From: Paraphysoderma sedebokerense
Taxonomy: Eukaryota > Blastocladiomycota > Physodermatomycetes > Physodermatales > Physodermataceae
Reading direction: 5' to 3'
DNA: 64,000 nucleotides
NCBI GenBank assembly: GCA_025602915.1
Contig: JAHLJZ010000006.1
Location: 372,001-436,000 of the forward strand
Shown here: piece after piece, positions 12,314 to 24,306 of the stretch
Numbering within the stretch: position 1 is the first letter of the stretch
Layout of the letters: the number at the start of each line of letters is the position of its first letter
Program-made: the position numbers and the translations under genes
Notes under the pieces: model-generated
Database searches by the model: none
Told to the model about the DNA's origin: nothing
Seen by the model: only the letters and a program-made list of their open reading frames with translations

Positions 12314-15300
12314 ATGTCAGCAGAGTCCAATCCGTCTGGCTTTATCAGTGCTCAGATGCACAAAACAAAAACCGAACCTTTCTTGCAGCCTATCTCTGTT
12401 TCAAACGACGACGAGAATCGTCTGACATCATTTGTTAACCAATTCGACATGTCTGCAGACTTGAACACGAAGGGTTTGATGAAGGATCTCAATACTGGGA
12501 AAGGTTTGATGAAATCTGCGGACCCGGAGGTACGTGCTATATGTCCGACTTGCTTCTGGGACTACGATGGAAAGAAGGAAAGATGTCTGCTTTGTGTAAG
12601 AAGAAGAGTAGTTCAATGGCAATTAGGTGGTGGCGCAAAGAATCAGTACATTGGTCCGAGATGGAGCATGTTTGCTGGACAAGGGTGAAGACGACCAAAT
12701 CTTCGCGTCGCGACCTTGTGAATCCATGAAAACCATTTGCTTTGAAGAGATTAGCCATGACTTCAGTATTCCTAATCAATCAAAGCATCAATTAATCCAC
12801 AATGTCTTTCTTTATCATAGATCGGCCGCGATCAACCTCTTTCGGATCGTTTCAGACGGGAGCAGCGCATATTGTTTGATGATCAAATGAAGTTTTTAGA
12901 TATCAGACAACCATTAGCGCCAGAGCCATTAGAAAAGCGCGAAGAATTTACAAAGGAGCGACCAAGCAAATCAGTCCCAACTACCCGAGTAGCGAGTGCT
13001 GAGAATTCTTCCTCGACCTCCCCGATCCCTCCAGAAGAGGTGGCTCCTAGGCGAAAAGCTGATCTGGCTCAATATAATAGTACTCTCTATCTTCATCAAC
13101 TACCTTCACGGTCAGATGAGCAAAATAACAGTTTCGGGCAAAGTTCAAAGCTGAATCCATTTTTCTTCGAAGATAAAGAAGGTAACTGGACTTTATGGAT
13201 GGACTGAATCAAAGTCTAGGCTGTTGACCGTCTTTCGTTTCTTCACAGTTGATGCGTTCTCAAACGCATTCAATTATCTTCAACTGAACTCAGACAACGA
13301 CCGATTCCCCTCTCTGGTAAGTACCTGCATAAAACTATTCTTGTAATCTGCGCGCACTAACGCTTGCCGCAGCTTTCTTCTACTTCGGCGGCTCTCGATC
13401 TTTCTGGACAACAGGGAAGACAGTCGTCGACAATGGATCAGTCTCGCATGTCATCTGATTGGCCTTCTTCAAGCGGGACGAATGGTTTGTTGCAAGGTGC
13501 GTCTTTGACCCCATTATTCATTTATAGCAAAACTTATTGATAATTTCTTGCTGCTTCTGATAGGTTCTGGTCTGCACCCTTCTCATGCATTCCAAGGTCA
13601 CGGACAGTTAAAAAAGTCGGCGTCATTTAATAATGTAATTCCGTCTGCAATGGAGCGTCGTAAGCATGACTCCATGTCGGAACATACACCAAGCTTGCTA
13701 CCTAAGTATTCGGGCAACTTTTATGGTCAGAACGACTTGTTGAACCAAAATCCCAATCTTTCATCTCACCCGTCTACCCGAGAGCCAACTCGGCACGAGT
13801 CGCCGTTCTCAGATTCCGATGCTGGACAGGGTCAACAAACTCCTGGTGGTATTTGTCGCTTCTTTCAAGCGGGCCACTGCTCCAGAGGAGATCGCTGCTC
13901 TTACAGCCATGTTGGTCCTACTTCAAGTGGTCGTGGGTTCTTGACACCACTTCAAATGGCGTATCCTGCAGCCATGGCGTCCTTTGCCCCGGCATTTTAC
14001 GGCCAATATGGTTTCGGGGGAATGATGGCTGGTGCCCCCTTCCCGTTTGGTCATCCGTATGCTGGATTTGCACCCGGAATGCATCAAAATAACTTCATGC
14101 GAATGCATTCAGGTTTTGGGATGGGAAAATTCAACAACAAGCGATACGATCATGAAGGTAATGTCAGTTCTCTTGACTGTTGCCGCTGCTCTTGCATAGT
14201 AATTTTCCCTCAAATTTTAGCCAACCGATTTGCCGGCGTAGCGATTGAAGATTTGACTGGCCAGATATATTCTTTATGCAAAGATCAACATGGTTGCCGG
14301 TATCTTCAAAAGAAGTTAGAAGAACAGAATGAGAACCACATTGCTCTAATATTTAATGAAGTGTTCTCTCACTTTGCCGAGCTCATGACGGGTATTGTAT
14401 TACTTCCACTCTAATGACTGTGCGACGCCAGTTTTAATATTTGGCGTGTAGATCCGTTCGGCAATTACTTATGCCAAAAGCTTCTGGAACATTGTAACGA
14501 CGAACAGCGAACTGCTATCGTTGAGAATGTCGCCCCTGAGTTGGTCAACATATCATTGAATATGCATGGCACGAGAGCTGTACAAAAGATGGTAGAATTC
14601 TTATCTACCCCCCAACAAATACGCATTGTCGTTGTAGCTCTTAATCCTAATGTAGTAACACTCATTAAGGTTTCCGCGTTCTCTTTTTCTTGCGACTTTT
14701 CGGCGTAGATTCTAATGTGATTTTTAGGATCTGAATGGCAACCATGTGATACAGAAGTGTCTGAATCGCCTTCAAGCAGAAGACAACCAGGTATGAACAA
14801 AATACTGTTATCGTATCCTACCATGACTCATCTGACCTCAAAATTTTAGTTTGTGTACAACGCCGTCACCCAACACTGTGTTGAAGTTGCAACTCATCGT
14901 CACGGTTGCTGCGTTCTCCAGCGATGCATAGATCATGCCTCTGAAAAGCAAAAAGTCCAATTAGTAACCGAAATCACGTTCCATGCACTCACTCTCGTTC
15001 AGGTGTGATTTTTAGTATTACTTTTTTGACGATTCGGTTCTTGCTGACAATGTTCTTTAGGATCCCTTCGGTAATTACGTGGTTCAGTACGTGCTGGACC
15101 TTGGGGACCGTCGATTCTCGGATGGAATCATTCGTCGATTTATTGGCAATGTTTGCTTACTTTCGGTACAAAAGTTCAGTTCGAATGTGATGGAGAAGGT
15201 GAGACCCTCACTCTCACATAAATTTTCCTGTTCTTTCTGACAGTAATCATCCTCGTAGTGTATTCGAGTCGCGGAACCCGAAACGCGTAAATTACTCATA

Positions 15301-15733
15301 GAAGAATTATTAAACAAAGATAGATTGGATAAATTATTGAGAGATTCTTATGCCAATTACGTAGTACAAACTGGACTTGATTATGCCGATCCAGTTCAAA
15401 GAGCAAAGGTTAGTTTTAATTTACTAGTTTATATAGCGAATTCCAGTCAAATTGACCCCCTCACTTAACATTACTTCACAGCTCATTGATTGTATCCGGC
15501 CCTTGCTTCCCGCTATCCGCAATACCCCTTATGGCAAACGCCTACAAGGCAAACTGCACCGGGATCAAATATCTTCAAACCTGAATGTCCGCATGGATCA
15601 ACTTAATATGTTAGGAGTTGGGTATCCCTTTGGTGTCAATGGATTCGGAAATATGAACATGAATCTCAATTTCCCCAGTGGCGGTCTCGTCGGTCTGAAC
15701 GAATTCAACTATCCTCACCCCTCTTACATGTAA
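12314..15733 (+). CDS. PUF (Pumilio) RNA-binding protein with an N-terminal CCCH zinc finger
   Basis: Function: sequence-specific binding of mRNA 3' UTRs, normally leading to repression and deadenylation through the CCR4-NOT complex. Seen: MSAESNPSGF start; a low-complexity N-terminal half in several exons, the first intron being about 290 nt (12530-12821); then a CCCH finger, CRFFQAGHCSRGDRCSYSH (C-x8-C-x5-C-x3-H), at about 13855-13911. A Gly/Phe/Met-rich linker follows. The Pumilio array then begins with GVAIEDLTGQIYSLCKDQHG and runs through DPFGNYLCQKLLEHC, NMHGTRAVQKMVEFL, DLNGNHVIQKCLNRL, HRHGCCVLQRCIDHA, DPFGNYVVQYVLDLG, KFSSNVMEK and DSYANYVVQTGLDYA, which accounts for eight repeats. 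Almost every repeat sits in its own exon. The tail is Asn/Gly/Phe-rich. NOT1, its expected effector, is encoded about 9 kb away, which is probably chance. Confidence 0.93.
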
Positions 15734-16754
15734 AAGTATCACTGTAAAACGAATCCTGGTTTCGAAGATGCCGGAAACATCAATCACTTCGTACTTCTGC
15801 TTTGTGACAAATTTTTACCCTTTTATTCTTCACTTGTAAAGTTGTTAGCCTCCAAATATCTGTACATCACCTTACGGCTCCTTCGTTCAAATAGAGATTT
15901 ACAACCGAAATCGAAAATGAAAGATTGGTGAAGAGGGATTCCGAAACTCGATGTATTTATTAGATTAGTGTCAAATATGTAAAACTTATTGTTTCCTTTT
16001 GGCAGTTAATGTTTCTCCCTTTCTTTTGTATTTACCTTCGGCTCTCCGCCTTGTCTATTGGTCGATTTCTTACGTTTGTATTATTTTGCAATTCTTCCAT
16101 TACAATTTGCTGTGTATTTATGCGTTGTCCCTTTAACTCTTACCATACTGATATATGCCTCTGGCGTTTGGTTTACTATTGTTGTTTACTGTTTCCTTAT
16201 GAATCCTGGATTGTTTCTTGTGAATTACGTTTTTTTGGCGAAATAGCAAGATTCAAGCGGGGGATGATACTTGGGACGTGCTCTTCCCTGTTCGTTACCG
16301 CGGCTTTGGGGGAATGAGCTATTCTGTTTCTGATTTTATTTTAAAGCTTTGTCTCATTACTGTTCATTAAATATTGAGTGTTGTTTTATATTATTACTGA
16401 TGTTACCTAAAGGTTTTCTCTGGGATTAACATTAAATTTTGTGTTGTCATTTGAGTGTAAGAATGAAGGTTTTATTTTTGTATATGTTTGGATGTATGAC
16501 GGAAATTATTAAGTAATTGCGAAGACGATACCGATATCACGGTGGAAATATTATTTGTATGACTGGATTGTTGTTTTGATAGATAAAATTGATTCTGTGC
16601 TCATGACGCGAACCTCAAGATGGGCAATATGCTCAAAAACTCCAAAACTCATTCATTATACATCGCAACTTACACTCACTTGTCTCTATTACATCACGAG
16701 ATACATGGTTTACATTTCTGAAATAAAATACACAGACCAAATCACATAAGTAGT
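15734..16754. other. Convergent 3' region, 1 kb
   Basis: This lies between the stop codons of the PUF gene (+) and the MBOAT gene (-). It is T-rich on the plus strand, with several short hydrophobic open frames (16009-16317, 16058-16246) that reflect TTT/CTT-rich composition. I interpret it as a long 3' UTR of the PUF mRNA plus the MBOAT 3' UTR. TGTA-containing strings occur, but I found no exact TGTANATA Pumilio site. Confidence 0.4.
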
Positions 16755-18463
16755 CTACTCTTTCTTGACAACTTTGACTCTCTTTGGTTTCACCACCAAA
16801 GTAAATACGTACAACACGGCAACAGCGATATGACCAGACCAGTACAACGAGTTCATGGTCGCAATGATATTACTAGCCGTGAGCAAATCGAATCCCAAAG
16901 CAGCGTAATACAACCCGCAACTCATCATGATGTAACAAATGGTGCTGTGTAAATATCTACCGACTTTGTTTCCGTTCGGTTCGTAGAATGATTGAGTGTA
17001 CGGTTTCACGAGGACGGCAAGAGCACGTTCAGTTTCCATGTCAATGAATTCGAGAGAGAATGCGAATGCGTAACCCGGGTGAAATCCGTGCCAAATGGAA
17101 AGGAAACCAAGAGTTCCGAGGGCGGATAAGTTTTTGTTACCGAGGAAACGAAGACGTTTGAATAAGTAGAGTTTGGCCCAGTGGTTGGTGTTGACGTTGA
17201 AGTTGGCTATAGAGAAAATAGAACAATTAGTTTAATACAAGGTAAGTTGGAGTATATGTAGTAAGGAACGTCGGTATGTGAAAATCCAAACTTACCAATA
17301 ATTTGTCCGAGTGCTGTTGCAGTTTCGTACTTCCAGATGTTGATATTCAAGAGACCAGACCAGTCTGGTTCACCTCGGGAATCGAGACCGTTGAAGCCAA
17401 TACACGCCAGTTGACAAGATCCTTCAGTGAGTTTCCAAACACCGAGATACTAAAAGGCGAAAACAACACAATTTCTGTTATTATCTGTTTCGCGGCTTCT
17501 TCTGACTGAGAAGAATATTACCTTGGTCAATGCAGTTTTTCCAGTCCACCAAGCGATAAAGAATCTCTTCCATACAGGCAGAGAAGCGAAATCAGAAGTG
17601 ACGACATAAGACGATGGGAATAAGACTTGAAGAACTTGAGTGATTCCAAGATAGAATACACCGATCAGGAATGTGCGGGTGGCAGCGGATGTAGAAGTAT
17701 TTTTGATTTGCTCCAATGACTTTTTGCCGCCAACTTTAAATTGCTCGAGTGTGATGTATTTTTTGTAGAGCGAAAACGAGAATTGGGGACCAACGAGGAA
17801 AGAGCCGTAGAAATAGGCATAGCCCAAAGTTTCGAGAAGGGAGGGAAGTTTAGGAAGCGACAAGTCCCCGGCCCAAGCTAAGGGAATCTTGTTGTCCGAG
17901 TCGGCGGCCGGTTTTGACTGGGCGCTTTTGGCCTTATCATCAGCCAAGATCTTATCCTTTAATTCCTTGATATCAGTAGCGCTGTCCTTTAGTTTTTCTT
18001 TCAGCTTTTCGGCGGCCTTCAATGTTTTCCCACCATCTTTGAAGTCGAATCCGTATCCGATCAGACGAAGACACAAGACACTTTGGGGCGTGGTCCAATT
18101 GAGGTCATATTCGTCAGATGCATGAAAATAGTAAGCGGTAAGCAAGTATCCACAGTTGAAGACGAAGGAAAGGGCACAGGCAAATGATCTTTGTTTTGAG
18201 AAGAGGGCGCAAATAAGCCAGGTGCCGACGACGGTGATGAGGGAGTGGATAATTTCACGGCCGCAAAACAAATAAGCGACGGCAAGGCCAGTGACAGTGT
18301 TGTATAGATTTCTGAGGGTAACTTCTGGAATAGGAGAGGAAGGGAGCGGTTTGAGGAGGACGGAGCGGGAGAAGAGGGCGATGGGGTATCCGGCCAGAAG
18401 GCCGATGAGGAGGCGGAGGGATGGCTCTGGGATGCCTGTGGCCGAGCTGAGCTGATCGATCAT
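16755..18463 (-). CDS. MBOAT lysophospholipid acyltransferase (ALE1/LPCAT-type)
   Basis: Function: transfers acyl chains from acyl-CoA to lysophospholipids in the ER (Lands-cycle remodelling). Seen: ATG at 18463 (MIDQLSSATGIPE), about 10 hydrophobic segments, four exons. The central part has LLTAYYFHASDEYDLNWTTP and LRLIGYGFDFKDG, then ETLGYAYFYGSFLVGPQFSF, typical of the MBOAT1/2/5 branch. The catalytic region has NFNVNTNHWAKLYLFKRLRF (active-site Asn) and FLSIWHGFHPGYAFAFSLEF (catalytic His in WHG). A charged 40-50 residue insert rich in Lys/Asp/Ala (about 17890-18010) sits after the GYGFDF motif. The C-terminus KPKRVKVVKKE is strongly basic, possibly an ER-retention tail but not a canonical KKxx. 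Substrate preference cannot be told from sequence. Confidence 0.92.
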
Positions 18464-18967
18464 GGGGAGAGAGGATAACCGACCTTTGATGAGAGATGGA
18501 GTTGATGTAGTTGTAGTTGTGGATGAGATGGAGCGAGTTCCCTTTTTCTCTTTCCACTTTTTCGCTTTCCCAGAAACAGGTGACTGGCGCCCGTCGCACA
18601 ACAGCGACAAAATGGGCTTGTCGAGTATATAAGCTGCGAGTGATGTGTGAATTCTCCAGTGCAAGTGATTTGGCCCAACATTCTTGCTTATTGCTGTTAT
18701 CTCTGCTACTGTCTCGGTGTACATGTGTAATAGCATCCGAGCAGTACAGTATTGCCTGTAAAAGTGCGATCATGTAGTGAATGTTCACAGATCAATTTCA
18801 TTCCTTCCCTCATCGTGTGTTGCTGATCCAAGAATCTGCTCTCCTTATCTCCTCTCCTCCTCTCTTCATCAATACTGTCTCTTATCGCTGTCTTGAGCAT
18901 ACACTTCTTGCCTCAGTATCTTCTCCATTCTGATCTACTCTCAAGCATCCATAGCTGATTAACCAAT

Positions 18968-21900
18968 ATGGTGGCTGAAGATTCACTGGATTCCTTCAAG
19001 ATTGACTCGCTTAACCCAAACCCAAACCTCAAAGATGCCGTCTTCTTGTTGGATAAAGTAAAATCCATTATTCTTCCTATAGACCACACTCTGGTGGAAT
19101 ACGAATCCCTCAAATCTCAGGTGGCGTCGCTCAATGAAACACTCTCGCACACAACGGAGAACTTGGCCAAGGCTGTGTCCGACTTGGAATCCGCCACACT
19201 CCAAATGAATAGCATGGAAAATCAACATGCAACACTAGTAAATGAGCTCGAAATGAAGCTGTCCCAAAGTCAAACTGCTTTGACCGAATACAATGCGACA
19301 AAGAATAAAGTTGTGGCGTCACTTCAGCAATCAAAGGAGGAGGTCCAATCCTTGCGTCGCATTATCGAAAAACAAAACTTGGAGATATCTGCCAAGAATG
19401 TCGTTATCATTCATCAAGATGCCGATCTCGCAGCTCTGCAATCATCAAATTTATCCCTCCTCACAATGCTCAAATCGCAGGAAGCTACTGGTCATGATTT
19501 AGAACGCGTCCTTTCCAACAAGGAAACGGAAATCCAAAGGATCAATAAGGAAAAAGAAGAAGCTTTGATGGCCAATGCTAGCATTAATGGAGAATTGGAA
19601 GCTGTGAAGGGGAAGATAAACGCTCTACAATCGGATCATGAGCTTACAAAAGTGTAGGTATACCCATTCATCTCATTTTTCAACCTATGCAGGCATTAAC
19701 AATTGAACACAATATTTATTTAGCGCGCTCGGCGAAAAAATCAATGAAGTCGAACAGGTTCAGAAAACTAACAGTATCCTTCAAGTTGAGAATGAAGATA
19801 AAGTCCAATTGATCACAGAATTGGAAGCACAAATTGACACTCTCCAATCCGAAGTAAAGCGAAGTCAAACGACTGCCCTGGACTACGAAGCCAAGATTGC
19901 CGAACTGAATCACCGATATGCTCAAATTCAAGCCAGATGCGACCTCTTGGAAAAAAATTGCCGCGGCAAAATGGAGCAGATTGAAGATCTCTCCAATTTG
20001 CTGGACGAATCCAATGCCGAGCGACACGACATAGAACGCACTTATCAAAACCTCAAAGAAGAAATGCAACAGTTGAACACAACTACGGCTGAAAAGATCC
20101 AAGATATGAGCTGTCAAATCGATTCAAGAGACACCAAAATTCAAGAAATAAGTGAGAATCTTGATGCGTGTTTGGCGGCACAGATGGAGTACCAACACGA
20201 AATATCTGTCTTGCAAGAAATTACGGATCGGTTGAAGAAAGAGAATGCCGATTTAGTTTTAGAAAAGAGCAGAAATCTCTCAGACTATGAATCGGTCGTT
20301 GCAACTCTCGAACCGCTTAAGCTTCAACTCACCGAACTCCAGCACTACGTATCAGAGCTTGAAATGCAGAAAATACAGCAGACTGACCAAATTAATGCCT
20401 TATCGTCAGAGCTAAGTGGTGTTTCTGCTGAGAATACGTCATTGAAGTCTAACTATGAAGCCTGTCTTGGAACGAACAAAGAGTTGCGGCGTTCGCTTGA
20501 GAATGCTAAGTCTTCTAATATGGAATGTGAAAGGAAGCTGGCTGAGGCCAATGCTACCATCAGCGATCTGGACGCTGCTTTATGCCAAACTAAACTTATG
20601 ACCAACATCCTGGAGAAGCAAATAACCGATTCGGACAACATGGCAAAATCGCTAAAACAGCTGGGAATTGAAGCCAAGAATCGTCAAGTTCGGGAGTTGT
20701 CTGAAAAATTGTCGTTGATAGAAGGTCGATATTCAGTGAAAGGAGAGGAGTTACGTAAGTATAAGCAAATGCTTAAAAGATTCGCCAACCAACGCGATGC
20801 TTTATTGCTGGTTCTCCAATACATGGATCGTCAGTGTAGTCAATGTAGTATGTCACTAAGAGCCTTAAGCAATGAGTTCGAAAATGCCAAGTCTTCACTG
20901 CTTGCAAAAGACGATGCCTTGGCAAGTGTACAAAGAATGAATGATGACTTACAAAAGGAACTCGACGATATTCGGGAAATCAATATGAATCTACTAGATG
21001 AAATGAAAGATGTTGAACAAAAGTTTAAAATGAGCGAAGCACTGTTAAAAGACGATGCGGATGCGATAAAAGTTGAGATGGAGTCTTTAAAATCATCAAA
21101 TATCAGACTTAACGAGGAGAATCAAAAATCGCTTCAAAAAGTCAGATTGCTAACGTCCGAGCTTGAAGAGCTTCAAAGCATGAACATTTCTCTCTCTCGG
21201 GAACGAGCAGCTTTCGAAACTGAAGTCGCGGATCTTAAGACATACCTCGAATCTGAGACGGATCGGTTAAAATCCGTCAATTCCAATCTTATCGATCGAA
21301 AGGAGCTCGTCGAGGAAAAACTTGAAAGCTTGAAAGAGGAGAATGAGAGGTTAAAGGATGAGGTTGAAAAACTCCAAGAAGAGATTGCGCTCACTGAAAC
21401 GACTGTCGAATCTGTACGCGCAGAATTGAATTTGACAACTGAATCTCTGCGGTCGTCGCAGGCTGAATCCTCGAAATTAAAATCAACTCTCACGAAACGA
21501 ACCGCCGAATTACAAGGACAGCTCAATGATCTCAATCAAGCAGTCGCCAACAAAGAGCAAACGATCAAGGATCTTCGGGCGCAATTGAAGGCTTCTGATT
21601 CAATTAAACCTAACTTCTCTCCAGGTCACTGTACAGCTTTAAAAAGAAAGTTGAGTGCGAGAAACAAAAATCTTGGTCGGGACGTGCAGTCTGAAATTGT
21701 TCCCCTTAAAATTCGCAGAACAGAATCAGGTAAGAGTTCATCATTTTGATCAACTAGAGTCCAGACCGGAAGTCAATTGTAGTAATAATTAAACACTTAG
21801 CCTACGTCAGTAAATCATCATCGTCAGCAGCTAATCTTCAGAAACGAGTATGACATGACTTCTTCTTTTCAATAATGCTCGCAGAGGAAGATCTTAATTG

Positions 21901-23098
21901 ATCTCTTTTACATAGACTTGCTCTGTACCTCATTCGAAATCATCGGCGGATAGAAAGCAAGAAGCTAGAGGTTTTTTTCTCCCCTTTTTGTAGCTTTCGG
22001 CTGGAGCAACTGACATCCTTTGCGCCCTTGCCAGTTGTGGTGACGTTTTCCGGATTCAGGGAAGTGGCTCCAGTGTACAACTGGGAGCTTCGTGATGTAA
22101 GTTGTCTCTATTCTGCCTGCGAACGATTACATGTACTACTTTATCTTTGCCAGCTGATTTCCTGTTCGTATGTGTGACAACTCTAGAGTCTCGCCGAGGC
22201 AATCCTAAAACTGGGCGGAAGTGTAAAGCTCGAAAATGACGAATTCGATATCGAGATTACTGTAAGCTGATTTTCCGAATCTAATACCGTCTTAATCGTT
22301 ACATCTAAGATTAAACGAACCGACAGCACGTCATAACACCCCCTAATTCTCGAACACTCAAGACTCTTGGTATTTTGAGTTTCCTTTAACTTTAAGTTTA
22401 GCGTTTTTAGCTCACCTTTTATCTTAATAGCTGCCGCCCTCACCCACCGCTGGCTTATCTTGGATTACAGTTGGATCACCGAGTCCGCGAAATGTGGAAA
22501 ATTCATATCGCCGGAAACTTATGGTGTTCAATACAAGTCTTCACCGTTTAAAGGTCAGTTTAAAAACGCTCTGACTTTCGTGTTCTCGTGGTTTAATTTT
22601 TCGGATCGCGCATGGGAATCAATCTTTAACTGTTTAGATAAACCTGTGTATATCACTCAATCGTTTCTGGATGAAAATAAAGGCGATCGGCAATTCAGAA
22701 TTGATAATGCCAATTCTTTGATCGTGACAGTAAGATTTCGTTTCTAGTTCAAAGTATTTTACGACAAATACAAGCGTTGACAACATATGCGGATTCTTTC
22801 TTGCGTTTACGAAAATTCCGGATGAACGTGTCCAGTTCGGGTCAGGCAACCTCACAAATTCGTTGGAAGACGCCAGTTGGGTGTTGAGAGCGACCTCGGA
22901 TAAAACGTACAGTATTTACGTCTTTCGTCAAGTAGGAAGGAGTATTATCTAATTTTTGCTCTTCGGCTTTCATTGTTCCGAAATCTGTTATCTGTCTGGA
23001 CGTTTGGATTCTCCAGAGTTTACCCTGTCCCATCGTTAGATTGGTTGGCGTTTGTCAAAGTGATCTTGCCGGATTCGAAAAGTAAGGTAAAGAAATGA
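18968..23098 (+). CDS. Long coiled-coil protein with C-terminal tandem BRCT domains
   Basis: Seen: ATG at 18968, exons 18968-19653 and 19724-21729, then small exons. The first ~900 residues are almost entirely heptad-like (rich in E, K, L, Q, S), a long parallel coiled coil interrupted near a small Cys cluster (MDRQCSQCSMSL). Using in-phase splices 21801-21848, then AG at 21912 and AG at 22042, the frame runs into VVVTFSGFREVAPVYNWELR, LAEAILKLGGSVKLEND, HVITPPNSRTLKTL and ALTHRWLILDYSWITESAK. Together these are a BRCT domain (phosphopeptide-type beta1, GG turn, Trp in alpha3). A second unit follows: PVYITQSFLDENKGDR, NSLIV, LEDASWVLRATSDK and VYPVPSLDWLAFVKVILPDS, ending at 23098. Known: tandem BRCTs bind phosphoproteins in the DNA-damage response. 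A shorter version ending at TGA 21853 is possible if the third intron is retained. I know no standard family with this architecture. Confidence 0.72.
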
Positions 23099-23311
23099 AC
23101 TAATTGGGTGATTTACGTTCTATTGTTCTGTTTATTTGGTGGATCGTTGTAAAATTCATAAGTTACAGAATTTAGAAATCTCTAGTTGTAGACGATTTCT
23201 TTATCATACATTCGTCAGTAGTACATAATACATTTCTGTGATGATCTTACTACAAATATAATTTAAGTAGTCTAACGAAATGTCCTGAACAAATAAAATA
23301 ATTCGACAATT

Positions 23312-24100
23312 CTATCCTCGAATACTTTGACTATTGTACAGAAATAACCACATGCCAGTCTTGCCCGGCTCATTTTTGACGTGCGATCCCGTCACGGGCT
23401 CCCAGTCTGGAATGGAATAATTGATTGTCACCACTCTATTTTTAGGACAATTCTGCAACCACGCTGTGAGTTGAGGTTTCAGTTTATCTAGACCTTGAGG
23501 AAGAAGGTACAGTATCGAGACAGAGCAGTTAAGGGAGATCAGATCGACAGTGAACATATCTTGATTTAACCAGGACTGTTTGGATTGGTATTCGGATTTG
23601 GATGATTGAGTGATGCAGTGGTTGAACAGGTAAGGATCTGTTGTTCGGGATCGACGTCGTTAGACAAGTGGAAATTAGACGATGAAGGATAAATCAGTTG
23701 CCAGGAAATTCAACACCAATAAACAAAACTCAAAAATAAAAATACGTACCAAGTTCGACGCCGATAGTTTGTTTCGGAGCGACATCCCGAAGGAGAGCAG
23801 CAAATAGTATTCTTCCGTCTCCGCAACCCAAATCAATGAGGACGTCCTCAGCAGAGACTGTAGCGAAATCAAGAGCAGCTTGAACAATGTGATTTGAGCA
23901 AGGCACGTAGGGAGCAATGTATTCGGTGTCGCTTAGGGGACGGGAGTTGACTAGAAGGGACAAAGTTAATCAACGGGGATGGGATGAGAAATGGATGAGG
24001 GATGGAGAGAGGGGAAACCTATTGTGAAGGGAATTGGGTTGGGTTTGTCTGGGATGTCGTTTGGCAGGGCATCGGAGGATTGAAAGGGAAGTCCGTCCAT
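23312..24100 (-). CDS. Class I SAM-dependent methyltransferase (small, target unknown)
   Basis: Seen: ATG at 24100 (MDGLPFQSSDALPND), then an in-phase join across the intron ending at about 23955. Exon 2 carries SDTEYIAPYVPCSNHIVQAA, followed by motif I, VLIDLGCGDGRILFAALL, which binds SAM, and the acidic motif II in GVELDPYLF. Exon 3 contains the rest, with CSVSILYLLPQGLDKLKPQL (post-motif III) and the C-terminal strands. About 230 residues. The YVPCS lead-in before a DLGCGDGR loop resembles small lysine methyltransferases such as FAM173/ATPSCKMT, but there is no clear membrane anchor, so I leave the substrate open. The gene is divergent from NOT1, with 366 bases between start codons. Confidence 0.75.
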
Positions 24101-24169
24101 CTGCTGGATTGCCTTTGAACGAATAGACTACACTGTAGAGGAAGAGGAAGGAATTCAATCTTGAAGGGT

Positions 24170-24206
24170 GGCAACCTGGCAACCTGGCAACCTGGCAACC
24201 TGGCAA
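24170..24206. repeat. Tandem repeat, 8-bp unit GGCAACCT
   Basis: Four complete perfect copies of GGCAACCT followed by GGCAA. Two more diverged ATGGCA units trail it (24208-24222). It forms the left arm of an inverted repeat with the array at 24266-24306. Confidence 0.9.
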
Positions 24207-24265
24207 GATGGCATGATGGCAAGAGAGAATGTAGGCCAAGCCGGCAGCATCCAAGAGTTGCCATA

Positions 24266-24306
24266 TTGCCAGTTGCCAGTTGCCAGTTGCCAGTTGCCAG
24301 ATTGCC
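24266..24306. repeat. Tandem repeat, 7-bp unit TTGCCAG
   Basis: Five perfect copies of TTGCCAG (24266-24300) followed by a diverged ATTGCC. The unit is the reverse complement of CTGGCAA contained in the left array, with a period one base shorter. A lone TTGCC unit also sits at 24258. Confidence 0.9.

Noticed and set aside
16009-16317. Hydrophobic 102-codon frame that looks like a membrane protein
   Set aside because: It lies in a T-rich 3' region, two overlapping frames look equally hydrophobic, and there is no splice or family evidence. T-rich sequence gives Phe/Leu/Cys-rich translations by chance.
18255-18788. 177-codon minus-strand frame overlapping the MBOAT N-terminus
   Set aside because: It is a shadow of the MBOAT exon in another frame, rich in Arg/Pro/Ser, without any recognisable feature.
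23675-23917. Alternative hydrophobic frame over the methyltransferase exon
   Set aside because: The other frame carries the DLGCGDGR SAM-binding motif and correct splice phases, so this one is a shadow.
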